A stretch of 34,536 bases of DNA, taken from positions 1 to 34,536 of IMG/VR virus record IMGVR_UViG_3300028399_000022. One strand, written 5' to 3'. Source of the DNA: a virus. The notes below the pieces were generated by a model. That model did not search any database. It was given only the letters and a program-made list of their open reading frames with translations, and was not told where the DNA came from. The position numbers were made by a program, and so were the translations under genes. Below are positions 7,342 to 14,996 of the stretch, one piece after another (the first letter of the stretch is position 1; each line of letters begins with the position of its first letter).

Positions 7342-8562
7342 ATGATGAATGCGAGGGAATTACGCGAGAAACGGGCCGGATTGATCCATCAGGCCCGGAA
7401 GATTCTGGATCAGGCGGGGCAGGAGCAGCGGCCGCTCTCGGCCGAGGAGGAGCAGCGCTGGGATCGGCTGATGGAGGAGGCGGATCGGCTGCTCCAGCAG
7501 GCGGAGCGGCTGGAGCGGCAGGAGGCGGCGGAGCGCTCCTTGGATGAGATCCCCCAGCAGGGCATCCGGCCGGAGCCGGATGGCAATCCTGGGGAGCGGG
7601 CGGAGGATCCCCAGGCCGCGGCCGCATTCCGGCGCTATCTGATCGGCGGGATGGCAGCCCTCTCCCCCGATGAGCGCCGGGCGCTGCAGGCGGATGTGGA
7701 TGTCTCCGGCGGCTATCTCGTCGCTCCGATGGAATTCGTCAATGCGCTGATCAAAGCCGTAGACGACGCCGTGTACCTGCGGCAATGGGCGACCATCCAT
7801 CGGCTGCGCTCGGCAGCCAGCCTGGGCGTGCCCAGCCTGGACACGGATCCGTCGGATGCCGACTGGACGACGGAGCTGGCGACGGGATCCGAGGACTCCT
7901 CGATGGCCTTCGGGCGGCGGGAGCTCTCCCCGTACCCGCTGGCCAAGCGGATCAAGGTCTCCCGGAAACTGCTCCGACTCTCGGCCGACGCCGAGGCGAT
8001 CGTGCGCGACCGGCTGGCCTACAAATTCGCGATCACCTGGGAGAAAGCGCTGCTGCTCGGCACCGGGACCAACCAACCGCTGGGGGTGTTCGTGGCCTCG
8101 AGCCACGGCATTTCCACCAGCAGGGATGTATCCGACGGGAACACGCAGACGGCCATCCAGGCCGACGGGCTGATCAATGCCAAGTACACCCTGAAACAGC
8201 AGTACTGGCGCAACGCCCGCTGGCTCTTCCACCGGGATGCCGTGAAGCAAATCGCGAAGCTGAAGGACTCCAACGGCCAATACATCTGGCGGGAGGGGAT
8301 GCGGGCCGGCGAGCCGGACACGCTGCTGGGATTCCCGGTCTACATGTCCGAGTTCGCGCCCAATACGTTCACGGCCGGGCAGTATGTCGGGATCCTCGGG
8401 GATTTCTCATTCGTGTGGATCGCCGAGGGGATGGCCTTCGAGATCCAGCGGCTCGATGAGCTCTATGCCGAGTCCAATCAGATCGGATTCATCGGCCGGA
8501 TGGAGGGCGACGGAATGCCTGTGCTGGAGGAGGCGTTCGTCCGGGTTCAGCTGGCCAGCTAG
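7342..8562 (+). CDS. Major capsid protein (HK97 fold)
   Basis: About 406 residues. AGGAGG at 7332-7337 is followed by ATGs at 7342 and 7345, and the second has better spacing, so the true start may be 7345. The N-terminal ~110 residues form a charged coiled coil (delta/scaffold domain) expected to be removed by the upstream protease. The HK97 shell core begins near ALQADVDVSGGYLVAPMEF (~116-132) and includes FGRRELSPYPLAKRIKVSRKLL and WEKALLLGTGTNQPLGV. It ends with PVYMSEFAP and GFIGRMEGDGMPV. Normal length and complete. Confidence 0.95.
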   Translation: MMNARELREKRAGLIHQARKILDQAGQEQRPLSAEEEQRWDRLMEEADRLLQQAERLERQEAAERSLDEIPQQGIRPEPDGNPGERAEDPQAAAAFRRYLIGGMAALSPDERRALQADVDVSGGYLVAPMEFVNALIKAVDDAVYLRQWATIHRLRSAASLGVPSLDTDPSDADWTTELATGSEDSSMAFGRRELSPYPLAKRIKVSRKLLRLSADAEAIVRDRLAYKFAITWEKALLLGTGTNQPLGVFVASSHGISTSRDVSDGNTQTAIQADGLINAKYTLKQQYWRNARWLFHRDAVKQIAKLKDSNGQYIWREGMRAGEPDTLLGFPVYMSEFAPNTFTAGQYVGILGDFSFVWIAEGMAFEIQRLDELYAESNQIGFIGRMEGDGMPVLEEAFVRVQLAS

Positions 8563-8576
8563 AAGGAGACAGAGCG

Positions 8577-8960
8577 ATGGACCTCTACAACAATCTGAAC
8601 ATCGCCACCTCGCTGACGATGGCGACGCGCACGGCGGATGCCAACGGGGCGAGCGTGGACCTGCAGGGCTACCACGGTGCGCTGATCGTGGTCGCGACGG
8701 GGGCCATCACCGACGGCACCCACACCATCGAGATCCAGGAGAGCGACGATGGGAGCTCCTGGAGCGCCGTGGCCGATGCCGATCTCCAGGGCTCCGAGCC
8801 GGCGATCGGCCCGACGAACGACGATACCGTGTACAAGATCGGCTACCGGGGCACCAAACGCTACCTCCGGGTCGCGGTCACCGTCGCCGGCGCGACCAGC
8901 GGCGGCGACTACGGGGCCTGGATCCTGCGCCATTCGCCGCGCAAGGCGCCCGTGAGCTGA
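8577..8960 (+). CDS. Putative head decoration protein
   Basis: A 127-residue, beta-rich protein directly after the major capsid gene with a good ribosome site (AGAAGGAG about 8 bases before the ATG). The sequence is Thr/Asp/Gly-rich with a repeated strand pattern (GALIVVATGAITDGTHTIEIQESDDGSSWSAV; YKIGYRGTKRYLRVAVTVAG). This pattern is common in small proteins encoded beside capsid genes that bind the capsid surface. No catalytic motif is visible. The role is inferred from position and composition. Confidence 0.6.
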   Translation: MDLYNNLNIATSLTMATRTADANGASVDLQGYHGALIVVATGAITDGTHTIEIQESDDGSSWSAVADADLQGSEPAIGPTNDDTVYKIGYRGTKRYLRVAVTVAGATSGGDYGAWILRHSPRKAPVS

Positions 8961-9214
8961 TGCGGATCCGAATGCTGACGACGGCGGCCTGGCCGGGCGG
9001 CACGCTGCTCCCCGGCCAGGAGATCGCCGTGGATGATGATCTGGCCCGGGCGCTGATCGAGGGCGGCTACGCGGAGCCGGTGGGGGGAGCGGAGGCGCCC
9101 GCCCCCCCCACCCCAGAGACGGCGACGGCAGAGCCGCCGGAGGCAGCGGTGGCCCGGGCGCCGAGGCGCCGGCGTCGCCGGGCGAAGCGCAAGGGGGATG
9201 AGGCCGGGGGATGA
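8960..9214 (+). CDS. Small head-module protein with basic C-terminus
   Basis: An 84-residue protein whose ATG overlaps the previous stop (TGATG). The N-terminal ~40 residues (GGTLLPGQEIAVDDDLARALIEGGYAEPV) match a pattern often seen in small genes after capsid genes. A Pro/Ala/Glu linker and an Arg/Lys-rich end (PRRRRRRAKRKGDE) follow. The basic tail could contact DNA or the acidic capsid lining. Function unknown. Confidence 0.65.
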   Translation: MRIRMLTTAAWPGGTLLPGQEIAVDDDLARALIEGGYAEPVGGAEAPAPPTPETATAEPPEAAVARAPRRRRRRAKRKGDEAGG

Positions 9215-9235
9215 TGATCCCGGCCGAGGGAGCCG

Positions 9236-9820
9236 ATGAACCTGACGCTAATCACGCCGCCGGCCCGAGAGCCGATCACGCTGGAGGAAGCCCGCAATCA
9301 CCTCCGCGTGGACCTGGACGACGACGACCCCTACATCCAGGGGCTGATCCAGGCCGCGCGGGAGATGGCGGAGGCCTTCACGTGGCGGGCGCTCATCACC
9401 CAGACCTGGGAGCTGGCCCTGGATGCCTGGCCCGAGGGAGATACGATCGAGCTCCCCCGGCCTCCCCTCCAGTCGGTGGATTCGATCATCTACACGGACT
9501 CGGATGGGAACGCCAACACGATGCCAGCCTCGGACTACATCGTGGACACCCGGAGCGTTCCCGGCCGGATCGTGTTGGCGCCGGGGGCATCCTGGCCCTC
9601 GGAGAGCCTCCGGCCGGCCTCGGCGATCGTGGTCCGGTTTGTGGCCGGCTACGGGAAGGAGCCCCGGGATGTGCCTCGCGCCATCCGCCACGCGATGCTC
9701 CTGCTCATCGGCCACTGGTACGAGCAGCGGGAGCAGGTGATCGTGGGTGCGATCCCCCGGGAGATCCCCGTGGGATTCCGGGCCCTCCTGTGGCCCTATC
9801 GCGCGCTGAGCTGGCTATGA
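9236..9820 (+). CDS. Head-tail connector (HK97 gp6-like)
   Basis: A 194-residue protein of the connector family that forms the ring under the portal. Typical features are the N-terminal ITLEEARNHLRVDLDDDDPYIQGLIQAAREMAEAFTWR, LPRPPLQSVDSIIYTDSDG in the middle, and the helical end DVPRAIRHAMLLLIGHWYEQRE. The order (connector, then adaptor, gp10-like, DUF3168-like) is the standard neck module. The 4-base overlap with the next gene supports co-translation. Confidence 0.88.
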   Translation: MNLTLITPPAREPITLEEARNHLRVDLDDDDPYIQGLIQAAREMAEAFTWRALITQTWELALDAWPEGDTIELPRPPLQSVDSIIYTDSDGNANTMPASDYIVDTRSVPGRIVLAPGASWPSESLRPASAIVVRFVAGYGKEPRDVPRAIRHAMLLLIGHWYEQREQVIVGAIPREIPVGFRALLWPYRALSWL

Positions 9821-10149
9821 GGGCAGGGGAGCTCCGCCATCGGGTAGTCATCCAGCAGAAGGTGGCCTCTCGCAATTCCTACGGCGAGGAGGTGATCGCC
9901 TGGGAGGAGGTGGCCACCGTCTGGGCCGCCGTCGAGCCATTGGAGCATCTGGCGGCCGGCCGGGAATTCATCGAGGCGGAGCGGATGGGGGCGGCACTGA
10001 CGACGCGCATCCGAATGCGCTATCGGCCCGGGATCTCGCCGGCGATGCGGGCCGTGTGGGGCCCGCACACCTACGACATCAAATCGGTGGTCGAGCGGGG
10101 GGGGAGGCGGCGGGAGCTCTGGCTTCTCTGCCGGGAGCTGGTGGTCTAG
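9817..10149 (+). CDS. Head-tail adaptor / head-closure protein
   Basis: A 110-residue protein starting at the ATG that overlaps the connector stop. The start MRAGELRHRVVIQQK, then YGEEVIAWEEVATVWAAVEPLEHLAAGREFIEAER and RMRYRPGISPAMRAVWGPHTYDIKSV, is the classic pattern of the phage head-tail joining family (SPP1 gp16-like beta barrel). It would close the head after packaging. Complete, with usual length. Confidence 0.9.
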   Translation: MRAGELRHRVVIQQKVASRNSYGEEVIAWEEVATVWAAVEPLEHLAAGREFIEAERMGAALTTRIRMRYRPGISPAMRAVWGPHTYDIKSVVERGGRRRELWLLCRELVV

Positions 10150-10154
10150 GGGGG

Positions 10155-10170
10155 TGTTCGCGCGCGAACA
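10155..10170. promoter_or_regulatory. parS-like 16-bp palindrome, copy 1
   Basis: A perfect palindrome TGTTCGCGCGCGAACA, flanked by six G on the left and T plus six C on the right, so RNA could also form a long hairpin. It is one of three copies (others at 18935 and 30216). The outer arms resemble chromosomal parS (TGTTT...AAACA). It lies in the only gap over 100 bases within the head-tail genes, just after the adaptor stop. A ParB-like protein encoded at 28717-30195 is a candidate binder. Confidence 0.6.
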
Positions 10171-10221
10171 TCCCCCCGGGCCACCACCCTACCACCCTTC
10201 TCCTTCCTCCTTTCTGCAGAT

Positions 10222-10251
10222 GGGGCCGGCGGGGGTGCCCCCGCCGGCCCC
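10222..10251 (+). other. 14-bp perfect hairpin in the 10150-10263 gap
   Basis: Arms GGGGCCGGCGGGGG (10222-10235) and CCCCCGCCGGCCCC (10238-10251) pair perfectly around TG. A pyrimidine-rich stretch precedes it (10185-10216), and no T-run follows, so it does not look like an intrinsic terminator. It sits about 12 bases before the start of the next gene and could affect RNA processing or translation. The gap holds no gene that I can support. Confidence 0.6.
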
Positions 10252-10263
10252 GGGGAGGGACGG

Positions 10264-10698
10264 ATGCGGATTGCCCTCGAGATCGAGGGGGGTGAGGATC
10301 TGGCCCGGCGGCTGCGGGGGATGGGCGACGCGGCCGAGGCGATCCTGGAGGCCGCCGCCCTGGCCGGAGCGGCCCTCATCGCCCGGGCCGCCAACGAGCG
10401 GGCCCCGGCCCCGCTGATCCAGGCGGAGGTGGCCGAGCGGGGGCGGGGGCGGGTCTCGGTGGCCATCGGGCCGCCGGAGGATCGCTGGTATTGGCGCTTC
10501 CTGGAGACGGGGGCCCAGCCCCATCGCATCCGGGGGCGGCCGCTGCTGGTCTGGGAGGGGCCGGCCGGCCCCGTCTTCGCCCGGCGCGTGGCCCATCCGG
10601 GGATGGCGGCCAAGCCCTTCCTGCGGCCAGCATTCGATGAGGAGCGGGAGCGGGCGCGGGATGCCGTGGCCGAGCGGCTTCGGGGGGCGCTGCGATGA
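10264..10698 (+). CDS. HK97 gp10-like neck/tail-completion protein
   Basis: A 144-residue protein of the HK97 gp10 family. Signature stretches are DLARRLRGMGDAAEAIL near the start, WYWRFLETGAQPHRIRGRP in the middle, and RRVAHPGMAAKPFLRPAFDEE near the end. A ribosome site (GGGGAGGG) lies just upstream, so this gene can be translated independently of the upstream block. The next gene overlaps by 4 bases. It belongs to the head-tail junction. Confidence 0.88.
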   Translation: MRIALEIEGGEDLARRLRGMGDAAEAILEAAALAGAALIARAANERAPAPLIQAEVAERGRGRVSVAIGPPEDRWYWRFLETGAQPHRIRGRPLLVWEGPAGPVFARRVAHPGMAAKPFLRPAFDEERERARDAVAERLRGALR

Positions 10699-11099
10699 GG
10701 CTGGAGGAGGCGCTCTACGCTCATCTGAGCGGCGATGCCGATGTCGCCGCCCTGGTCGGCGATAGGATCTATCCCCTCCTGGTGCCTCAGGATGCCGATC
10801 TGCCGGCCCTGGCCTATCAGCGGATCAGCGGCGTGCCCATCTACGCCCACGACGGCCCGCCCGGGCTGGCCCGGGCTCGAGTCCAAATCACCTGCCTGGG
10901 CCGCTCCTACAGCGAGGCCAAGGACCTTGCGGCCCGGGTACGGGCCGCCCTGAGCGGCTACCGGGGCACGATGGGGGGCGCGGGGGGGGTCGAGGTGGGC
11001 GCCGCCTTCATCGAGAATCATCGGGATGAGCTGGCCGAAGCGTTCGGGCCGGCGCCGGTGGCCCGGCTCGATTGCCTGATCTGGTACCAGGAGGCGTGA
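10695..11099 (+). CDS. Tail terminator-like protein (DUF3168 family)
   Basis: A 134-residue protein with the DUF3168/gp17-like pattern: LEEALYAHLSGDADVAALVGDRIYPLLVPQDADLPALAYQRISG, then ARVQITCLGRSYSEAKDLAARVRAALSGYRG, and a C-terminal DCLIWYQE. Members cap the tail tube and join it to the neck. It starts in the gp10-like stop and overlaps the following small gene (TGATG). Confidence 0.85.
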   Translation: MRLEEALYAHLSGDADVAALVGDRIYPLLVPQDADLPALAYQRISGVPIYAHDGPPGLARARVQITCLGRSYSEAKDLAARVRAALSGYRGTMGGAGGVEVGAAFIENHRDELAEAFGPAPVARLDCLIWYQEA

Positions 11100-11338
11100 T
11101 GGAGGGGAACTTCTACCGCTCGGAGTGGAAGGGGCTTGCGATGTGGCAGTGCATCCGCTGCCCCTGGAACATCGTCGAGGATCGGGCGGCCATCGAGGCC
11201 CACATCCGACAGGTCCACGGCGAGGAGCCCCACGAAGGCCCCTCGCCGGCGGCGCTGCTGGCGGAGGGCCGGGATGAGGAGGCGATGGCCATCATCGAGG
11301 GGGCGGCCCAGGCGCCGCCCGATGAGCAAGGAGGATAG
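11099..11338 (+). CDS. Small C2H2-type zinc-finger protein
   Basis: A 79-residue protein starting at the ATG that overlaps the previous stop. Residues ~15-41 contain WQCIRCPW...AHIRQVHG, a CxxC and HxxxxH pair matching a C2H2 finger. The rest is acidic and helical. Such mini zinc-finger proteins occur in tail modules but have no assigned role that I know. The alternative ATG (LAMWQC) would remove 14 residues. Confidence 0.7.
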   Translation: MEGNFYRSEWKGLAMWQCIRCPWNIVEDRAAIEAHIRQVHGEEPHEGPSPAALLAEGRDEEAMAIIEGAAQAPPDEQGG

Positions 11339-11340
11339 CG

Positions 11341-11766
11341 ATGGGAATCTCAGCCTTTGGGACGCTGTTGCAGATCGGGGATGGGGGGAGCCCGGAATCG
11401 TTCACGACGATCGCGGAGGTGTCCAGCATCAGTGGCCCTTCCCTCTCCCTGGACGCCGTGGAGATCACTCATCACAGCTCGACGGATGGATGGCGGGAGT
11501 TCGTGGGGGGGCTGCTGGATGGCGGGGAGGTGAGTTTCGACATCAACTTCCTACCCACCGACGCAACCCACAATGCCTCGACCGGCCTGCTGGCCGACAT
11601 GATGAACCGGACCCGGCGTAACTTCAAGCTGGTGTTCCCCGACTCGGGGAGCACCACCTGGTCGTTCACCGCGCTGGTCACCGCATTTGAGCCGGCCGAG
11701 CCAACGGACGACAAGCTGGCGGCCAGCGTGACGCTGAAACTGACCGGCAAGCCAACACTGACCTAA
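11341..11766 (+). CDS. Major tail tube protein
   Basis: A 141-residue protein preceded by AAGGAGG. It has the usual tail tube layout: an N-terminal GTLLQIGDGGSPESFTTIAEVSSISGPS, a strand with VEITHHSSTDGWREFVGGLLDGGEVSF, and the C-terminal FTALVTAFEPAEPTDDKLAASVTLKLTGKP. It polymerises as hexameric rings to form the non-contractile tail tube. The G/GT chaperone and tape-measure genes follow directly, as expected. Confidence 0.93.
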   Translation: MGISAFGTLLQIGDGGSPESFTTIAEVSSISGPSLSLDAVEITHHSSTDGWREFVGGLLDGGEVSFDINFLPTDATHNASTGLLADMMNRTRRNFKLVFPDSGSTTWSFTALVTAFEPAEPTDDKLAASVTLKLTGKPTLT

Positions 11767-11782
11767 TCCTAGGGAGGGGGGA

Positions 11783-12181
11783 ATGGCCCTGCTATCGCGG
11801 GAGCAGATCCTGGAGGCACCGGACCTGCCCTATGAGGATGTCGATGTGCCTGAGTGGGGCGGGACCGTGCGGGTGCGCGGCCTCACGGGTGCGGAGCGGG
11901 ATCAATTCGAGGCCGCTATCCTGGAGCGCCAGCGGGATGGCCGGCTCCGCGTGCGGATGGAGAATATCCGCGCCCGCCTGGTCGCCCTCGCCTGCGTGGA
12001 TGAGGAGGGCGAGAGGCTCTTCTCGGAGCAGGATGTGGCGGCGCTGGGGCGGAAATCGGCGGTGGCCCTCCAGCGGGTGTTCGAGGTCGCCCAGCGGCTG
12101 AGCGGCCTCGCCCCCCAGGACCTGGAGGAGCTGGCAAAAAACTCCGGGAGCGCCCGGAGAGGCGCTTCTACTTCCGCCTAG
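11783..12181 (+). CDS. Tail assembly chaperone G
   Basis: The zero-frame product, 132 residues (DLPYEDVDVPEWGGTVRVRGLTGAERDQFEAAI...), has the pattern of gpG-like tail chaperones, which coat the tape-measure protein before tube polymerisation. It terminates 39 bases after a canonical -1 slippery heptamer at 12136-12142. A fraction of ribosomes should shift and make the longer GT protein. SD-like AGGGAGGGGGGA precedes the ATG. Confidence 0.88.
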   Translation: MALLSREQILEAPDLPYEDVDVPEWGGTVRVRGLTGAERDQFEAAILERQRDGRLRVRMENIRARLVALACVDEEGERLFSEQDVAALGRKSAVALQRVFEVAQRLSGLAPQDLEELAKNSGSARRGASTSA

Positions 12182-12504
12182 CGCTGGCGCTGGGGATGCC
12201 CGTGGGGGAGCTCCTGGCGCGGATCAGCAGCCGGGAGCTCACGGAATGGATGGCCTACTGGCGGCTGGAGCCCTGGGGGGAGCCCCGGGCCGATCTGCGG
12301 GCGGCCATCATCGCAGCGACGGTGGCCAACACGGCCCGCGATCCCCGGCGCAAGCCGCGGCCATTCAAGCCCGCCGACTTCCTGCCCCGATTCGAGCGGC
12401 GGCGGCAGAGCTGGCAGGAGCAGCTCCGCTACATCGAATGGCTCAACGCCGCCCTGGGCGGCCGGGACCTCCGCCCCGGCCGCGATGATCCCCATCAACG
12501 ATGA
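11783..12504 (+). CDS. Tail assembly chaperone GT (by -1 frameshift)
   Basis: The first 120 codons are shared with G. After a -1 shift at A AAA AAC (12136-12142), reading continues from 12142 as LRERPERRFYFRLALALGMPVGELL...SRELTEWMAYWRLEPWGEP, giving about 240 residues. The T part has the usual helical pattern of GT proteins and no independent upstream ribosome site fits it better. The T frame stop overlaps the tape-measure start by 4 bases. In lambda-like tails the G:GT ratio is set by frameshift efficiency, and GT recruits the tube protein. Confidence 0.85.
12136..12166 (+). promoter_or_regulatory. Programmed -1 ribosomal frameshift signal
   Basis: The heptamer A AAA AAC lies exactly in the zero frame (GCA AAA AAC). 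Six bases downstream begins the stem AGCGCC (12149-12154) / GGCGCT (12161-12166) with a 6-base loop. A competing stem CTCCGGG / CCCGGAG starts at the heptamer itself. Heptamer plus short spacer plus stem is the standard -1 layout. Confidence 0.87.
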
Positions 12505-14993
12505 CCACCATAGCAACGCTCGTTGTGAAGCTGACCGCCGACGCCGGCGACTTCCACGCCGAGATGGATCGCGCCGCCTCGCGGACGAAGCGGCTCCTGG
12601 GGGGGCTGCAATCGCTGGGGCGGACGGCGATCATCGGCGGGATGGCCGCCGCTTCCTCGGCCGTGGCCGGATTCGGGGCCGTGGCGGCGGCGACGCTGCC
12701 GCTGGCCAGCGAATTCCAGGATTCGCTGACGGAGCTGGAGATCGCCGCGCGGGGCTCCGGCCTCTCGCTGCAGGAGCTGCACGATGCGGCCCTGGCCGTC
12801 GGGGCCGATACTCAGCTGGTCGGTGTCTCCGCCTCGGGCGCGGCCGAGGCGATGGTCGGCCTCTACAAGGCCGGCTTGTCCACTACGGAAATCTTCGGCG
12901 ATCTCCAGGGCTATCTGGCCGGCACGGCGGAGCTGGGCGGGGCGCTGCGGGCCTCGATTGATCTGGCCGCCGCGACAGAGCTGGATATGGTGGAAGCCTC
13001 CGAGCTGGCCGCGACGGCCCTGTCCACGTTCGGGGGGGGGCTGGAGTCGGCCGAGGAGCGGGCGGCCTTCGTCACCCGGGCCCTGGACAACATGGTGCGC
13101 GCGGCCGATGCCAGCGTGGCCGACGTCTCCGACCTCGCCGAGGCCCTCAAAAACGTGGGGCCGGTGGCCGCGGCAATGGGGATGAGCATCGAGGAGACCA
13201 ACAACGCCCTGGCGATCCTGAGCACGCGGGGGATCCGGGGGGCGGAGGCGGGCACGATGCTCAAATCTATGCTGGCCAATATGCGGCGGCCGACGAAAGA
13301 TGTGACGGCCGCCTGGCAGGCCCTGGGCATTTCCCTCTATGATGCCGAGGGGCGATTCCGGGGGCTCCCCACGGTGCTGGCCGATCTGGAGCAGGCCCTG
13401 AGCTCACTGACGCAGCAGGAGCGGGAGCAATACATCCAGAGGATCGCCGGCACCTACGGGATGGTGGCGATGACGACGCTCCTGGAGGAGGGGGCGGAGG
13501 GCTGGGAGGCGATGGCCCAGGCGACGGCGCAAGCGGCCGGGATCCAGGATCAGGCGGCGGCGAAATCGGCCACCTTGAGCGGGCGGATGGAGGCGCTGGA
13601 GGGCACGATCGAATCCATCCGCATCCGCATCGGGGAGGCGCTGATCCCGGCGGCGACGCGGCTGGTGGATGCCCTCAGCGGCATCGCCGAGAAGGCCGGG
13701 CCGGCCCTGGAGCGATTCCTGGCCGGGCTGGAGCCGCTGATGGAGCGGGCGGCGGAGGCGGCGGCCCAATTCATCGAGGCGCTGCTGGCGGGGGAGGATC
13801 CAATCCTGGCGATCCAGGAGGCCCTCCAGGCGATGGGACTGGGGGAGATCGCCGATTGGATCGGCGATCTGGCCGCCCGGGTCGAGGAGCTGATCGCCAT
13901 CGCCCGGCCCTATGCGGAGCAGATCATTGCGTGGGTGTCCAGCCACGTCGAGCTGCGGGATGTGCTGATGGGGCTGGCGCTGGCGATCGGCAGCGTGATC
14001 GTGCCCGCCGTCGCCTCGCTGCTGGCGCCGATCCTATCGCTGGCAGCGACGGCCGGCATCCTGATCGGCGTGATCGCGGCCGTGCGCTCGGCCTGGGAGT
14101 CGGATTGGGGCGGGATCCGCTCGGCCCTGGAGGGATTCTGGGCGATGGCCCAGCCGGCGCTGGCCTCGCTGGCGGGCTGGCTCCAGGAGAAGATCCCCCA
14201 GGCGGCGGCGGCGCTGAGCTCATTCTGGCAGGGCACGCTCCAGCCGGCGCTCCAGGCGGGGGCGGCCTGGATCCAGGCCAATCTCCTCCCCATTCTCTCC
14301 TCGCTGGCGAGCTGGCTCCAGGAGAAGCTGCCGCCGGCGATCCAGGCGGCAGCGAACTTCTGGCAGAACACGCTCTACCCGGCCATCGTCGTCGTCGCGA
14401 ATTTCCTCACGGGCACCCTGATCCCCTACATCCTCAGCGTGGCCAATCTGCTGGAGGCGGAGCTGAGCGCGGCGATCCGCATCGCGGCCGCGCTCTGGGA
14501 GAATCGGCTCTATCCGGCCATCCAGAAAATCTGGGGATTCATCCAGGAGCACCTGATCCCCATCCTGCAATCGCTGGCCGGCCTGCTGGAGGGGCCGCTC
14601 TCGGCGGCGGCCGGCATCGCCCAGGCGGCCCTGGATGCGTTTCTGGGGCTGGCTAAAAGCCTGGCGAATGAGCTCCAGAGACTCACGGATTGGATCAATC
14701 GGATGGCGGAGAAAATCCGAAGCATGCCGATCCCCGATTGGGCCATCCCCGGCTCCCCGCCCCCCCTGGCCCAGGGGCTGATGATGATCGGGGAGGCGAT
14801 GCGGGATCTATCGGGGGTCGAAGTGCCGGCGCTGCGGCGGCAGATGGGGCTGCTGGCCACCCCGGCCCCGCAAATCTCGGTCGGCGGGGATACCTACCAC
14901 GTTTCCGTGTCAGACGAGGCCACGGCGGCGCTCCTGATGGCAATGGCGGAGGAGAGGCAGCGGGAGCGGCTGAGCCGATTTATGGGGGGCTAG
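12501..14993 (+). CDS. Tail tape-measure protein
   Basis: An 830-residue protein, the longest in the window. The N-terminal ~380 residues match the TIGR01760-type core (VVKLTADAGDFHAEMDRAASRTKR; SEFQDSLTELEIAARGSGLS; GLYKAGLSTTEIFGDLQGYL; TNNALAILSTRGIRGAEAGTMLKSML). A hydrophobic region (~490-530) and degenerate tryptophan repeats follow (FWQGTLQPALQAG; ASWLQEKLPPAIQAAANFWQNTLYPAI; IWGFIQEHLIPILQSL, ~545-715). Tape-measure length sets tail length, here roughly 120 nm by the usual 0.15 nm per residue. The start overlaps the GT stop. Confidence 0.94.
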   Translation: MTTIATLVVKLTADAGDFHAEMDRAASRTKRLLGGLQSLGRTAIIGGMAAASSAVAGFGAVAAATLPLASEFQDSLTELEIAARGSGLSLQELHDAALAVGADTQLVGVSASGAAEAMVGLYKAGLSTTEIFGDLQGYLAGTAELGGALRASIDLAAATELDMVEASELAATALSTFGGGLESAEERAAFVTRALDNMVRAADASVADVSDLAEALKNVGPVAAAMGMSIEETNNALAILSTRGIRGAEAGTMLKSMLANMRRPTKDVTAAWQALGISLYDAEGRFRGLPTVLADLEQALSSLTQQEREQYIQRIAGTYGMVAMTTLLEEGAEGWEAMAQATAQAAGIQDQAAAKSATLSGRMEALEGTIESIRIRIGEALIPAATRLVDALSGIAEKAGPALERFLAGLEPLMERAAEAAAQFIEALLAGEDPILAIQEALQAMGLGEIADWIGDLAARVEELIAIARPYAEQIIAWVSSHVELRDVLMGLALAIGSVIVPAVASLLAPILSLAATAGILIGVIAAVRSAWESDWGGIRSALEGFWAMAQPALASLAGWLQEKIPQAAAALSSFWQGTLQPALQAGAAWIQANLLPILSSLASWLQEKLPPAIQAAANFWQNTLYPAIVVVANFLTGTLIPYILSVANLLEAELSAAIRIAAALWENRLYPAIQKIWGFIQEHLIPILQSLAGLLEGPLSAAAGIAQAALDAFLGLAKSLANELQRLTDWINRMAEKIRSMPIPDWAIPGSPPPLAQGLMMIGEAMRDLSGVEVPALRRQMGLLATPAPQISVGGDTYHVSVSDEATAALLMAMAEERQRERLSRFMGG

Positions 14994-14996
14994 CGG

